This document shows positions 17,970 to 26,421 of a stretch of DNA of 64,000 bases, in pieces. The notes below the pieces were generated by a model, which was given only the letters and a program-made list of their open reading frames with translations, was not told where the DNA came from and did not search any database. The DNA lies in contig CATXXC010000008.1 in NCBI GenBank assembly GCA_958403385.1, forward strand, positions 43,770-107,769, given 5' to 3'. A program made the position numbers and the translations under genes. This stretch comes from an uncultured Collinsella sp. (lineage in GTDB: Bacteria > Actinomycetota > Coriobacteriia > Coriobacteriales > Coriobacteriaceae). How positions within the stretch are numbered: the stretch's first letter is position 1; every line of letters begins with the position of its first letter.

Positions 17970-20475
17970 GGTGATAAAGGTGACGGAACAGAAGATGAAC
18001 CCGCAGGCTATCGAGGTGCGTGGCGCGCGCGTCCATAACCTCAAAGACATCGATATCGATATTCCGCTGGGAAAGCTCGTGGGCATTGCCGGCGTGTCGG
18101 GTTCGGGCAAGAGTTCGCTGGCACTCGGGGTTCTTTATGCCGAGGGCTCGCGCCGCTATCTGGAGGCGCTCAGCACCTATACCCGCCGTCGTCTGACGCA
18201 GGCCGAGCACGCCCAGGTGGACGAGGTGCTGCACGTGCCAGCGGCGCTCGCATTACATCAGCGCCCCAGCGTACCGGGTGTGCGCTCGACCTTTGGTACC
18301 ATGACCGAGCTCAACAATAGCCTGCGTCTACTCTTTAGCCGTTGCGCCCATCACGTGTGCCCGCATTGCGGGGCGCGTGTGGAGCCGAGCCTTAACGTGG
18401 CTGCGGGCCTGTCGCTCACGTGTCCGACATGCGGCCGCGAGTTCTACGCGCCGAGTGCCGAGGATTTGGCTTTCAATAGCGGCGGTGCGTGCCCTACCTG
18501 CGGCGGCACCGGTGTCATGCGCGAGGTAGACGAGGCGAGCCTGGTGCCCGACGAGTCAAAGACCATCAACGAGGGTGCGGTGCTTCCCTGGGGCACGCTC
18601 ATGTGGGACCTGATGAAGCAGGTGGCCGGCGAGATGGGCGTGCGCACCGACGTGCCGTTTAACCAGCTCACGCCTCAAGAGCGCGACATCGTGTTTCACG
18701 GCCCGGCGGTTAAGAAGCACATTCTCTACGTTCCCAAAAACGGCGAGGGCGCCACGCCGCTCGACTTTACCTATTACAACGCCGTCTATACCGTTGAGAA
18801 TGCGCTCGCCAAGGTTAAGGACGATAAGGGGCTTAAGCGTGTGGCTCGCTTTTTGCGCGAGGGACCATGCCGTGACTGCGCCGGCACGCGTCTCTCCGAG
18901 GCTGCGCGCCAGCCCCAGGTGCGCGGTATCAATCTGGCTCAGGCCGCGGCCATGACGCTTGGTGATGCGATCGAGTGGGTGCGCGGGGTGCCCGCATCCT
19001 TGCCGGCCGAGATGCGGCCCATGGCGACGGATATCTGCGATTCGTTTTTGAGCACGGCTCGTCGTCTGGTCGACCTGGGTCTCGATTACCTTTCGCTCGA
19101 TCGCGCCGGTGCCACGCTCTCCACGGGTGAGCGCCAGCGCGTGCAACTCGCCCGCGTGGTGCGCAACCGATCGACAGGCGTGCTCTATGTGCTGGACGAG
19201 CCCTCAATTGGCTTGCATCCTGCCAATGTCGACGGCTTGGTGGGCGTAATGCGCGACCTGGTGGATGACGGCAATACCGTGGTTGTTGTCGACCACGATA
19301 CACGTGTGCTGGCGGAGGCTGATTATCTGGTCGAGATGGGCCCCGTTGCCGGAGCAGGCGGCGGCAACGTAATCGCCGCTGGTACGGTAGACGAGGTCGA
19401 GCAATCGCAGGACAGCCGTATCGCGCCGTTTTTGCGCGCCGAGCCCAAGCGCTTGCGTCCGCAGGTGACTGACGACGAAATGTTCGACCAGGGCCATATC
19501 CGCATGGCGACCGATACCATCCATACCGTCAAGCCGCTCGAAGTCGATATTCCGCGCGGTCGCTTGGTCGCGGTTACGGGTGTTTCGGGTTCGGGCAAGA
19601 CGACGTTGGTGCTCGAGACGCTCATCCCGGCGCTTAAGGCGCAGGCAGCTGGCGAGCGCTTGCCACGCCACGTGCGCTGGATCGATGCCGAGGGCATTGC
19701 GCGTGCCAACCTGATTGACGCCACGCCCATCGGTGCCAACGTGCGCTCGACGGTGGCAACCTATGCCGACATCCATGATGAGCTGCGCCGCGCCTTCGCC
19801 CGTACGCCCGAGGCCAAGGCAGCCGGCTACAAGGCGGGCGCCTTTAGCTACAATACCGGCGCCTTGCGCTGCCCTACGTGTGATGGCACGGGCTCGATAT
19901 CGCTCGACGTGCAGTTTTTGCCCGATGTCGAAATCGTCTGCCCGGCATGTCACGGCTCACGTTATGCAGACGCGGCTTCGCATATCCATCGCGAGGGCAA
20001 GGACGGGAGTCTGCTTACGTTGCCGCAGCTCATGGACATGAGTGTGGACGAGGCCATCGACGCCACGGTGGGGCTCAAGAAAGTTCAGACGCGCTTGCAG
20101 ACCTTGCACGACCTTGGCTTGGGCTATCTCACGCTCGGTGAGCCCACGCCGGCGCTTTCGGGCGGCGAGGCTCAGCGTCTTAAGCTTGCGAGCGAGATGG
20201 GTCGCGTGCAGGATGATGCCGTGTTTGTGTTTGACGAGCCCACGATCGGACTACATCCGCTCGATGTTCAGGTGTTGCTGAGTGTGTTCGACGGCCTTGT
20301 TGCCAAAGGCGCCACGGTTATCGTGATCGAACACGATCTCGACCTTATCCGTAACGCCGATTACGTGATCGACATGGGCCCGGGCGGTGGCGACGCCGGC
20401 GGGCAAATCGTCTGCGCCGGTACGCCGGGCGACATCGCTGCTTGCTCCAAGAGCATTACCGGTCGCTACCTATAG
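17962..20475 (+). CDS. UvrA-like ABC ATPase (class II UvrA)
   Basis: 837-residue double ABC ATPase of the UvrA family. Walker A sites are GVSGSGKSS near residue 46 and GVSGSGKTT near 540; signatures LSTGERQRVQLARV and LSGGEAQRLKLASE; Walker B DEPSIGLH and DEPTIGLH. Zinc sites are CPHCG...CPTCG and CPTCDGTG...CPACHG. It is about 100 residues shorter than canonical UvrA (about 940), which points to the UvrA2/DrrC-like class associated with drug tolerance or antibiotic-damage repair. Start at 17962 through overlap with the ATPase gene; ATG at 17995 is an alternative. Confidence 0.9.
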   Translation: MSRVIKVTEQKMNPQAIEVRGARVHNLKDIDIDIPLGKLVGIAGVSGSGKSSLALGVLYAEGSRRYLEALSTYTRRRLTQAEHAQVDEVLHVPAALALHQRPSVPGVRSTFGTMTELNNSLRLLFSRCAHHVCPHCGARVEPSLNVAAGLSLTCPTCGREFYAPSAEDLAFNSGGACPTCGGTGVMREVDEASLVPDESKTINEGAVLPWGTLMWDLMKQVAGEMGVRTDVPFNQLTPQERDIVFHGPAVKKHILYVPKNGEGATPLDFTYYNAVYTVENALAKVKDDKGLKRVARFLREGPCRDCAGTRLSEAARQPQVRGINLAQAAAMTLGDAIEWVRGVPASLPAEMRPMATDICDSFLSTARRLVDLGLDYLSLDRAGATLSTGERQRVQLARVVRNRSTGVLYVLDEPSIGLHPANVDGLVGVMRDLVDDGNTVVVVDHDTRVLAEADYLVEMGPVAGAGGGNVIAAGTVDEVEQSQDSRIAPFLRAEPKRLRPQVTDDEMFDQGHIRMATDTIHTVKPLEVDIPRGRLVAVTGVSGSGKTTLVLETLIPALKAQAAGERLPRHVRWIDAEGIARANLIDATPIGANVRSTVATYADIHDELRRAFARTPEAKAAGYKAGAFSYNTGALRCPTCDGTGSISLDVQFLPDVEIVCPACHGSRYADAASHIHREGKDGSLLTLPQLMDMSVDEAIDATVGLKKVQTRLQTLHDLGLGYLTLGEPTPALSGGEAQRLKLASEMGRVQDDAVFVFDEPTIGLHPLDVQVLLSVFDGLVAKGATVIVIEHDLDLIRNADYVIDMGPGGGDAGGQIVCAGTPGDIAACSKSITGRYL

Positions 20476-20477
20476 AC

Positions 20478-20510
20478 AACGTGACAAAGGGGCTGCCCCT
20501 TTGTCACGTT
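20478..20510. repeat. Perfect 15-bp palindrome between convergent genes
   Basis: AACGTGACAAAGGGG and its exact complement around a CTG loop. It lies two bases after the UvrA-like stop codon and just beyond the end of the second AAA gene, so it can act as a bidirectional transcription barrier. Member of the AAAGGGG repeat family. Confidence 0.85.
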
Positions 20511-20515
20511 GATTT

Positions 20516-21616
20516 CTATTTCACGCATTGAGCTGCGAGGTAGTCGCGGAAGAATGGCAATTCAAAAGCGACGATTCCGCGCCCGCGTTCTCCAATGATG
20601 CCGGCATCTATCATGCGGCGTCGGTAGCGGGAGACCTGCTGCGGCGAACGCTTAAGGCGCTCGATAAGGTTGGCGGTGGTGGACTCTTCCTCGTCATCGA
20701 GCATGGCGATGAGGAATCGCTTGTCCTCTGCAGTGAGTTCCCGATAGGTTGCCGCGAGGATTCGGTCGTCCATCTCGTCGCGCGCGATTTTGATTCCCAG
20801 GTCAAAGTCGCGTGACGAGATTTCCTTCGAATCGCTTGTGAGATCCCAGGCACGGTAGCCTACGAGTTGCAATAGGAAGGGAAAACCAGATATCGAGCGA
20901 ACGGCTCTATCGATTCCCTCGGCATCTGCCAGGCGATCGTTTTCCTGGATTGTGCGAATCAAGGCCTCGCGCACGTCATAGTCGGCAATGCGACCCAGAT
21001 GATATTGTTGGGCGCGGCGAAGGAACGAGACCGTCTTGTGGTTCAGCAACGTCGAGACGTTGTTGGGAAGTCCCGCCATGAGCAGGGCGACGCGTTTCCC
21101 ATCGGTCACAAAGTGCTGATACGTCGCTGCGAGCTGAATCATCTCGTCGAGTGTCGGGTCCACCTCGTCAACCGTGACGAGCAGACCGGTGCCCGCCTCG
21201 TTGAGCTGGTCGATGATGTCGCTCATGCGATAACGCCAGGTTGAGGCATCGTGGACACGATTGACCTCGATGCTGCCGAGCGGTGCAATTCCGAGGCCGG
21301 TGACTTCGAAGTGGTTGGACGGGTCGATGAGATGGGCTGCGGCGCGTTTCGCCCCGAACTCGAGTTCCTCAAGCATTCCCGGGAGCGCGGTCGTCTTTAC
21401 GGCTATCCAGCCGTGGGATTCCGCCCTTGTCGCGAGCGACGACATGAGAGCGGTTTTACCGGTTCCACGCGCGCCTGAGAAGATCGAGGTCAATTCTGGG
21501 CGCCTGCGCTGGCTCAAGAAGGCACGGTCCAAATCCCGAATAATCTGTTGTCTGCCAGCGAGATGGGCGGGAACCTCACCAAAACTGGGGGTAAACGGGT
21601 TCTCGAGATATTCCAC
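20516..21616 (-). CDS. AAA-family ATPase, paralog of the 16851 gene
   Basis: 366 residues. LENPFTPSFGEVPAHLAGRQ at the N terminus, Walker A GARGTGKTAL near residue 49, Walker B LLVTVDEVD near 145, sensor AGLPNNVSTLL near 178 and HKTVSFLRRAQQYHLG, which parallels PSVTFLRRAQQRTLG in the other protein. The winged-helix C terminus (SPQQVSRYRRRMIDAGIIGE) probably binds DNA. Start is GTG, with AAAGGAG in front. The two paralogs lie head-in on either side of the UvrA-like gene. Similar ATPases are common in Coriobacteriia and bifidobacteria but I know of no proven role. Confidence 0.85.
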   Translation of the reverse strand: MEYLENPFTPSFGEVPAHLAGRQQIIRDLDRAFLSQRRRPELTSIFSGARGTGKTALMSSLATRAESHGWIAVKTTALPGMLEELEFGAKRAAAHLIDPSNHFEVTGLGIAPLGSIEVNRVHDASTWRYRMSDIIDQLNEAGTGLLVTVDEVDPTLDEMIQLAATYQHFVTDGKRVALLMAGLPNNVSTLLNHKTVSFLRRAQQYHLGRIADYDVREALIRTIQENDRLADAEGIDRAVRSISGFPFLLQLVGYRAWDLTSDSKEISSRDFDLGIKIARDEMDDRILAATYRELTAEDKRFLIAMLDDEEESTTANLIERLKRSPQQVSRYRRRMIDAGIIGERGRGIVAFELPFFRDYLAAQCVK

Positions 21617-21732
21617 AAGGCTCTCCTTTCACACCGCCGTTTAACTTCATTTTACTTTAGTTAATTCTGATTAAAAGTGAGGCTCTTTATCTAGAACATC
21701 AATTGGGCGTGTGTGCCATCGGCGTGGCGCCT

Positions 21733-21767
21733 GAATGTGACAAAGGGGCAGTTCCTTTGTCACATTC
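21733..21767. repeat. REP-like palindrome supplying trmL stop codon
   Basis: GAATGTGACAAAGG (21733-21746) pairs exactly with CCTTTGTCACATTC (21754-21767). Read on the minus strand the TGA of the trmL gene (21760-21762) is part of it. Confidence 0.85.
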
Positions 21768-22359
21768 CCGGAAAGCCTGTTTGGCGTAGGGCCTCGTAGA
21801 GGACGATGGCGGCGCTGTTGGAGAGGTTGAGTGCGCTGATGCGGTAGTCGTCCGGATTGACGAAGTTGCCGCAGATATCCTGCCGAAGGATGGCCTCATG
21901 GCCGTCCTCGATATGCCCCAGCGATTCCTCGTGGGCTTCCCAGGCCTCGGCGTTATCGAGTGAGTCGCAATCGCGCAGCATCGGGATGCGCTCGCAACGC
22001 TCGGACGCCGCGGCAAGCAGTGGCTCGGGAATGCCCGAGCTCTCGCTGCCAAAGACCAAGTAGTCTCCATCGCGGTAGGTACTCTGCGCATAGGTGCGGC
22101 GTGCCTTTTTGGTCAGCAGATGCAGGCTACCATCGGCAGGGGAGAGGTCGTTGCGCGCAAGAAAATCCTCCCAGCCGGCATAGGTCGTCACGTCCAAGTT
22201 TTGCCAGTAGCCCAGGCCGGCGCGGCGCACTGTCTTGTCGTCGAGCGAAAAGCCCAGGGGCTCCACCAGATGCAGGCGGGCACCGGTAACCACGCAGGTG
22301 CGGCCGATATTGCCCGTATTGGCCGGAATCTCGGGCGCGTACAGCACGATGTTGAACAT
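21760..22359 (-). CDS. trmL: tRNA (cytidine/uridine-34 2'-O) methyltransferase
   Basis: SPOUT-class RNA methyltransferase of 199 residues, somewhat longer than E. coli TrmL (157). N-terminal MFNIVLYAPEIPANTGNIGR is the TrmL family start, followed by LVEPLGFSLDDK and the knot region VFGSESSGIPEPLL and LNLSNSAAIVLYEALRQ. It methylates the wobble ribose of tRNA-Leu isoacceptors in the known family. The 22359 start follows AAGGAG; a longer frame begins at 22401 without one. The stop codon falls in a palindromic repeat. Confidence 0.92.
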   Translation of the reverse strand: MFNIVLYAPEIPANTGNIGRTCVVTGARLHLVEPLGFSLDDKTVRRAGLGYWQNLDVTTYAGWEDFLARNDLSPADGSLHLLTKKARRTYAQSTYRDGDYLVFGSESSGIPEPLLAAASERCERIPMLRDCDSLDNAEAWEAHEESLGHIEDGHEAILRQDICGNFVNPDDYRISALNLSNSAAIVLYEALRQTGFPGM

Positions 22360-22382
22360 GAATCTCCTTGGCTCAGAACGAA

Positions 22383-22415
22383 AAACCACCACGAAGGGCA
22401 CCTTCGTGGTGGTTT
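22383..22415 (-). terminator. Terminator of the CobW-family gene
   Basis: Perfect 15-bp stem AAACCACCACGAAGG/CCTTCGTGGTGGTTT with a GCA loop; on the minus strand it ends in a T run. Sequence resembles the 59107 repeat, CCACCACAAAGG. Confidence 0.85.
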
Positions 22416-22454
22416 GGCGGTTACGTAGGCGGAAAAATGCCCGCTTGGATAAAC

Positions 22455-23585
22455 CTAGGCGCGGTGCCAGTCGGTCAGACAGGCATCAAGGGAGGCGATG
22501 AGTGCATCCTTGTCCATGTGACGGCCGATGATGCACAGGCTCGTCATGCGGTCGCCCGTCTCGTCGTCCCAAATCTGCATGATCTCGGGGTTCTCGTCGA
22601 TGATCTTCTGCTTCTCGCCCTCGGGCGCCGAATCGACAAACAGGCCGTTCTCCATTAAGCGCATCTGGTGGCCCGCCTGCTCGAACATGTAGCACATGTC
22701 CGGATTGCCGGTCTGCCACAGCGGACCCTTGACGCGGATGACCTCGTCGGGCCACTCCTGCTCAACAAAATCGGTGAACTTCTGCAGGTCAAACGGCTTG
22801 CGGCGCGAGTACACAAAGGTCTCGATGTCGTACTCGAGCACCTCGGGGTCGTCGTGCTCCTCGGGATGCTCCATGGCCTCGATCCAAGCGGCGGAGTTGT
22901 AGGCGCGCATAAAGTCGAAGCGGCCGGTATCGAGCAGCTCCTCCATGGAGACCTCACCGTTTTGGGCCTCGACGATCACGGCGTCTTTCTGCAGGCTGCG
23001 CACGATGGCCTTGAGCTCGGCGATCTGCTCGGGCGTCACGGTATCGGTCTTGTTGAGGATCAGCGTGGAGCAGAACTCGATCTGCTGGATGAGCAGGCTC
23101 TCGATGTCGTCTTCGTCGATATCCTCGGCCAGCAGGTCGCGACCGCCGTTGAACTCGTCATACATGCGGGCGCAATCGACCACGGCCACGATGTTGTCGA
23201 GCGCGAGCTTGGGCTCGCCGCCCACCTTGGCCTCGTCGCAGAAGCTCGAGATGGTGTAGGCGATGGGGATAGGCTCGCAAATGCCCGAAGCCTCGATGAT
23301 GATGTAGTCGAAGTTGCCCGAATCGGCGATGCCCTGCAGCTGGTTAGCAAGGTCGTCCGAAAGCGTGCAGCAGATGCAGCCGTTGGTGAGCGGGATGAGG
23401 TCGTCGGTCTCGGAAAGGCCGCCGTCGGCGATAAGGCTGGCGTCGACGTTGATCTCGCCGATATCGTTGACGATCACGGCGGCGCGGATGCCGCCGTCGT
23501 TAGCGAGGATGTGGTTGAGCAGCGTGGTCTTGCCGGCACCGAGGTATCCGGTAAGCATGATGATCTTCACGGGTTTGTTGGGCAT
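22455..23585 (-). CDS. CobW/ZNG-family metal-chaperone GTPase
   Basis: 376-residue G3E-family GTPase. Walker A GYLGAGKTTLLNH lies near residue 13, the metal-binding CxCC as NGCICCTL near 69, and NKTD near 152. A CobW C-terminal domain follows (FVYSRRKPFDLQKF and VIRVKGPLWQTGNP). Family members deliver zinc or cobalt to metalloenzymes. No Zur box was found upstream. The start at 23585 follows AAAGGAGGG; an in-frame ATG 21 bases upstream is less likely. Confidence 0.9.
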   Translation of the reverse strand: MPNKPVKIIMLTGYLGAGKTTLLNHILANDGGIRAAVIVNDIGEINVDASLIADGGLSETDDLIPLTNGCICCTLSDDLANQLQGIADSGNFDYIIIEASGICEPIPIAYTISSFCDEAKVGGEPKLALDNIVAVVDCARMYDEFNGGRDLLAEDIDEDDIESLLIQQIEFCSTLILNKTDTVTPEQIAELKAIVRSLQKDAVIVEAQNGEVSMEELLDTGRFDFMRAYNSAAWIEAMEHPEEHDDPEVLEYDIETFVYSRRKPFDLQKFTDFVEQEWPDEVIRVKGPLWQTGNPDMCYMFEQAGHQMRLMENGLFVDSAPEGEKQKIIDENPEIMQIWDDETGDRMTSLCIIGRHMDKDALIASLDACLTDWHRA

Positions 23586-23671
23586 GTGCCCTCCTTTGTT
23601 AGACATGGCTTACAGTTAAATCATATGCCAAACGCCTGCTCTTATACCCACGCGCCGGCAAATAACACAGG

Positions 23672-24013
23672 CTACTCCCAGGCTCCCCACACATCGGGGC
23701 AGTAACCGACGGTGGCCTTTTTGCCGTTGCGCACGATGGGCTCGGCCAAAACCTGCTGATTCTCGAGCAGTTTGTCGAAGCGCTGACTGGGGGTAAGGTG
23801 CTGAATGAGCGCGAGCGTCTCCTCGTCCTTGGCTTTGGGGTTGAGCAGCTTGTCGATACCGCCGACCGCTTGCATCACGCTCGTAAGCTCACCCTTGCTC
23901 ATCTCCTTTTCCTTAAGGTCAATAAACTGCACCTTAATGCGGCGCTCCTTAAAATAGCGCTGGGCCTTCTTGGTATCGAACGACTTCTTAGTCCCGAAGA
24001 TTTGCACGTTCAT
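23672..24013 (-). CDS. ArsC/Spx-like protein with cysteine replaced by serine
   Basis: 113 residues, the thioredoxin-fold ArsC/YffB/Spx family. The N terminus IFGTKKSFDTKKAQRYFKER aligns with the usual GIKNCDTxKKA, but the redox cysteine position is serine (TCG codon). The C-terminal half (LLNPKAKDEETLALI, EPIVRNGKKATVGY) is conserved. CPDVW near the C terminus contains the only remaining cysteine in a conspicuous place. Without the N-terminal cysteine, arsenate or glutathione chemistry is doubtful. It is 16 bases downstream of the flavodoxin-like gene and probably cotranscribed. Confidence 0.85.
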   Translation of the reverse strand: MNVQIFGTKKSFDTKKAQRYFKERRIKVQFIDLKEKEMSKGELTSVMQAVGGIDKLLNPKAKDEETLALIQHLTPSQRFDKLLENQQVLAEPIVRNGKKATVGYCPDVWGAWE

Positions 24014-24029
24014 AGTATGTTCCGCCGTT

Positions 24030-24653
24030 CTAACGAATGAAGTTGGTGCGCTCGCGATCGGCTTCGGGGGCTTCGATACCGGCGGCCTGTCCTGCCTCGA
24101 TGCAGCGCAGGAGCCAGGCCATGTTTTTGCCGATGTTTCGCATGGTGGCAAGGCCCTCGGCATCCCCATCGGCGTCGCCGGGCACGCGGCCAAACACGTT
24201 GTTCCAGTAGGTGGAGGCAACCACGGGCATTTGCTTAATGGTGAAGTACTTGTTGAGCACATCGAAGGTGGTCGACGTGCCGCCGCGACGGGCGACGGCG
24301 ACTGCGGCGCCGGGTTTGTGCTCAAAGGCATGCCCGCCTGCATAGAAGGCGCGATCGAGGGCCGAAAGGATGCGGCCGCTGGGGTGCGCGTAGTAGACAG
24401 GCGAGCCAAAGACAAAACCGTCGGCCTGCTCGGCGGCAGCGATGAGCTCGTTCACCACGTCGTCGTCAAAGGTACAGCGACCGCCAAGTTTGCCGCACTG
24501 ACCGCAGCCGATGCAGTCGCGAATGGGCTTGGCGCCCAGCTGAAACACCTCGGTATCAATGCCTTCGGTATTGAGCTGCTCGGCGACCTCGGCGAGTGCG
24601 CGGGCGGTGTTGCCGTTTGCCTTGGGACTGCCATTGACCAAAAGAACCTTCAT
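24030..24653 (-). CDS. Flavodoxin-fold NAD(P)H-dependent reductase
   Basis: 207 residues, the NADPH-dependent FMN reductase/IsfD-like family. N-terminal LLVNGSPKANGNTARAL binds the FMN phosphate; CIGCGQCGKLGGRCTF near residue 48 adds four cysteines that suggest an iron-sulfur or redox site; GSPVYYAHPSGRILSALDR near 84 binds the isoalloxazine ring. Start at ATG 24653, behind GAGGGAG; a GTG precedes it directly. It leads an operon with the ArsC-like gene, suggesting redox defence, which is inference. Confidence 0.9.
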   Translation of the reverse strand: MKVLLVNGSPKANGNTARALAEVAEQLNTEGIDTEVFQLGAKPIRDCIGCGQCGKLGGRCTFDDDVVNELIAAAEQADGFVFGSPVYYAHPSGRILSALDRAFYAGGHAFEHKPGAAVAVARRGGTSTTFDVLNKYFTIKQMPVVASTYWNNVFGRVPGDADGDAEGLATMRNIGKNMAWLLRCIEAGQAAGIEAPEADRERTNFIR

Positions 24654-24715
24654 CACAAACTCCCTCTGCTGTTGGTGACTTCTGCGGAGGATTATCGCAC
24701 GAGAGGGCAGATGGC

Positions 24716-24760
24716 GTGGGGCGCGATGTGAAACGGCTTGTGTTTCACATCGCGCCCCAC
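24716..24760. repeat. Perfect 19-bp palindrome at gene end
   Basis: GTGGGGCGCGATGTGAAAC and its complement around a seven-base loop (24735-24741), four bases from the end of the GGDEF gene. On the minus strand it lacks a T run, so rho-independent termination is not certain. Sequence unlike the AAAGGGG family. Confidence 0.8.
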
Positions 24761-24764
24761 AACG

Positions 24765-26294
24765 CTAGTCCAGCTTGGTGCCCGGTACTTGCGGTGCCTC
24801 TATAAGCCGCGCTTTGAGCTCGTTCAAAATGGAAACGGGCTGTCGATCGACAGCGTCCAGATGAAGTGTCGCCACACGAATGGGTGGCTGATATTCAAGC
24901 GAGCCGATGAGCACGGGAGAACCCAGGAACCGCTCGATTTCTTCTGCGATCGCGTCGGTCTCTTCGGGATCAAAGTCGTCGAAAAGCGCCGCGAACGTCG
25001 GTCCCGTCGAGCGGAACAGGCGACCCTTGCCGCGCGAGCATTCCATGAGGCAGGCGGCGCTTTCTGCCAAAACGCGGTCGCCCGCATCAAAGCCAAAGCG
25101 GGCATTGACCTGAGCGATATCGTCGATTTTGATGGCGATCAAACCAGCCTTGCGCGCCACGCGACGCATTTCGCCAATGGCGTTGACCAGGGCGTGAATA
25201 TCGCCCAAGCCGGTCACGGAATCGGTCGTATCTGCCAAGCTTCGGTTGATGATAATGCCCACATACATGCCGGGCTCGGTATCGGTGCCGTCCAAGCGGT
25301 AGCCCGTGCAGTCGCAAAGCACGTATTTTCCGGTGGCATCCATTACGCGATACTGCATGTAGTGGAAGTGCCATGTGCCGTTTATCACCATGTCGAGCTC
25401 GGCACGTACGTTGTCGCGGTCCTCGGGATGAACGCGGGCGAGCCACATGTCGAGTGAGTTAAAAGGGTGCTGGGAGGGCAGGTCAAAATCGCGCACGGCG
25501 TTAACCGACCATTGCGATTCTCCCGTATCGAGATTGAGGATAAACGGATGGCGCGTCTCGGAGCTCATGGAGATCGCTTGGAACACCCGGTCGTTGCAGG
25601 GAAGCTGATCGACGATTGGGCGTTGCGGCGCGTCATCGTCTTTCGGTTGCTGCACACGATGCATAAGCTTATAGCGATACATCTTGCGATCGGCATCCAT
25701 CGTCATCTGGCGACGCGTGTCGCCAGCAAGTGGATCGACGCGCGAGCAGCCAAAGCTAAAGCTGCCGATCATGGGCGCCTTGCCACCTGAGCTCGCCTCG
25801 ATCAGCCTGGTACGTACCTGCTCCAAGCGCTGTTCGAGTTCAATCTCGTTTGCGGAGGGCGAGATGAGCACAAACTCGTCTCCACCGATACGGAACAGCA
25901 TCTCATCGTGCTCCATAGTTTCGGAGAGCGTGCGGCAGATGCTCAGAATATAGCGATTGCCTTCGGCGTGGCCAAACCTATCATTGCAATGCTTGAGATG
26001 GTCGATGTCAATATAGGCGCAGGTGAAGGGGTCGCCTTTGCGCCAGAGTTGCTCGACGTGACGGTCGAATCCGTTGCGGTTGCCCAAGTTGGTGAGCGGA
26101 TCGATATAGGCGTTGCGCTCAAGCAGCTGGCGCTCTTGTTGCAGGATAGCATGCGTCTTTTGCAGTTGCTCACCAACGGCGCGTAGCCCAGCGGGCAGCG
26201 CGGCAACATCGAGTTCAGCGGTCGAGACGCCGTTCGCAAGTCGCTGAAGATAGGCAATAATCGATTGCTCGCCCAGGCGATATGACTCGTTCAT
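24765..26294 (-). CDS. GGDEF-PAS-degenerate GGDEF protein
   Basis: 509-residue putative diguanylate cyclase. Domains in order: short helical N terminus; GGDEF domain (about 55-210) with YIDIDHLKHCND and intact RIGGDEF; a PAS_3-like fold (about 235-345) with RVHPEDRDNV; and a second GGDEF-like domain in which the motif reads STGPTFAAL, so it cannot be catalytic. No RxxD product-inhibition site is seen before GGDEF. No membrane helix: cytosolic. Start at 26294 behind AAGGAGGT. It shares layout with the first two thirds of the next gene, so the pair arose by duplication. Confidence 0.88.
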   Translation of the reverse strand: MNESYRLGEQSIIAYLQRLANGVSTAELDVAALPAGLRAVGEQLQKTHAILQQERQLLERNAYIDPLTNLGNRNGFDRHVEQLWRKGDPFTCAYIDIDHLKHCNDRFGHAEGNRYILSICRTLSETMEHDEMLFRIGGDEFVLISPSANEIELEQRLEQVRTRLIEASSGGKAPMIGSFSFGCSRVDPLAGDTRRQMTMDADRKMYRYKLMHRVQQPKDDDAPQRPIVDQLPCNDRVFQAISMSSETRHPFILNLDTGESQWSVNAVRDFDLPSQHPFNSLDMWLARVHPEDRDNVRAELDMVINGTWHFHYMQYRVMDATGKYVLCDCTGYRLDGTDTEPGMYVGIIINRSLADTTDSVTGLGDIHALVNAIGEMRRVARKAGLIAIKIDDIAQVNARFGFDAGDRVLAESAACLMECSRGKGRLFRSTGPTFAALFDDFDPEETDAIAEEIERFLGSPVLIGSLEYQPPIRVATLHLDAVDRQPVSILNELKARLIEAPQVPGTKLD

Positions 26295-26333
26295 GATGGA
26301 TAACCTCCTTGGGCGGAACAACGGTTTGTATCA

Positions 26334-26362
26334 TATCCCCAATTCGGTTTGAATTGGGGATA
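26334..26362. repeat. Inverted repeat between the two GGDEF genes
   Basis: TATCCCCAATTC and GAATTGGGGATA around GGTTT. It lies between the EAL gene end and the GGDEF gene start and may attenuate transcription between them. Confidence 0.55.
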
Positions 26363-26421
26363 TAAGTTAGCTAATGGAGACAAATGCCCCCTTCGACGGT
26401 GGCGTTTTGCGCGCGAACGTA

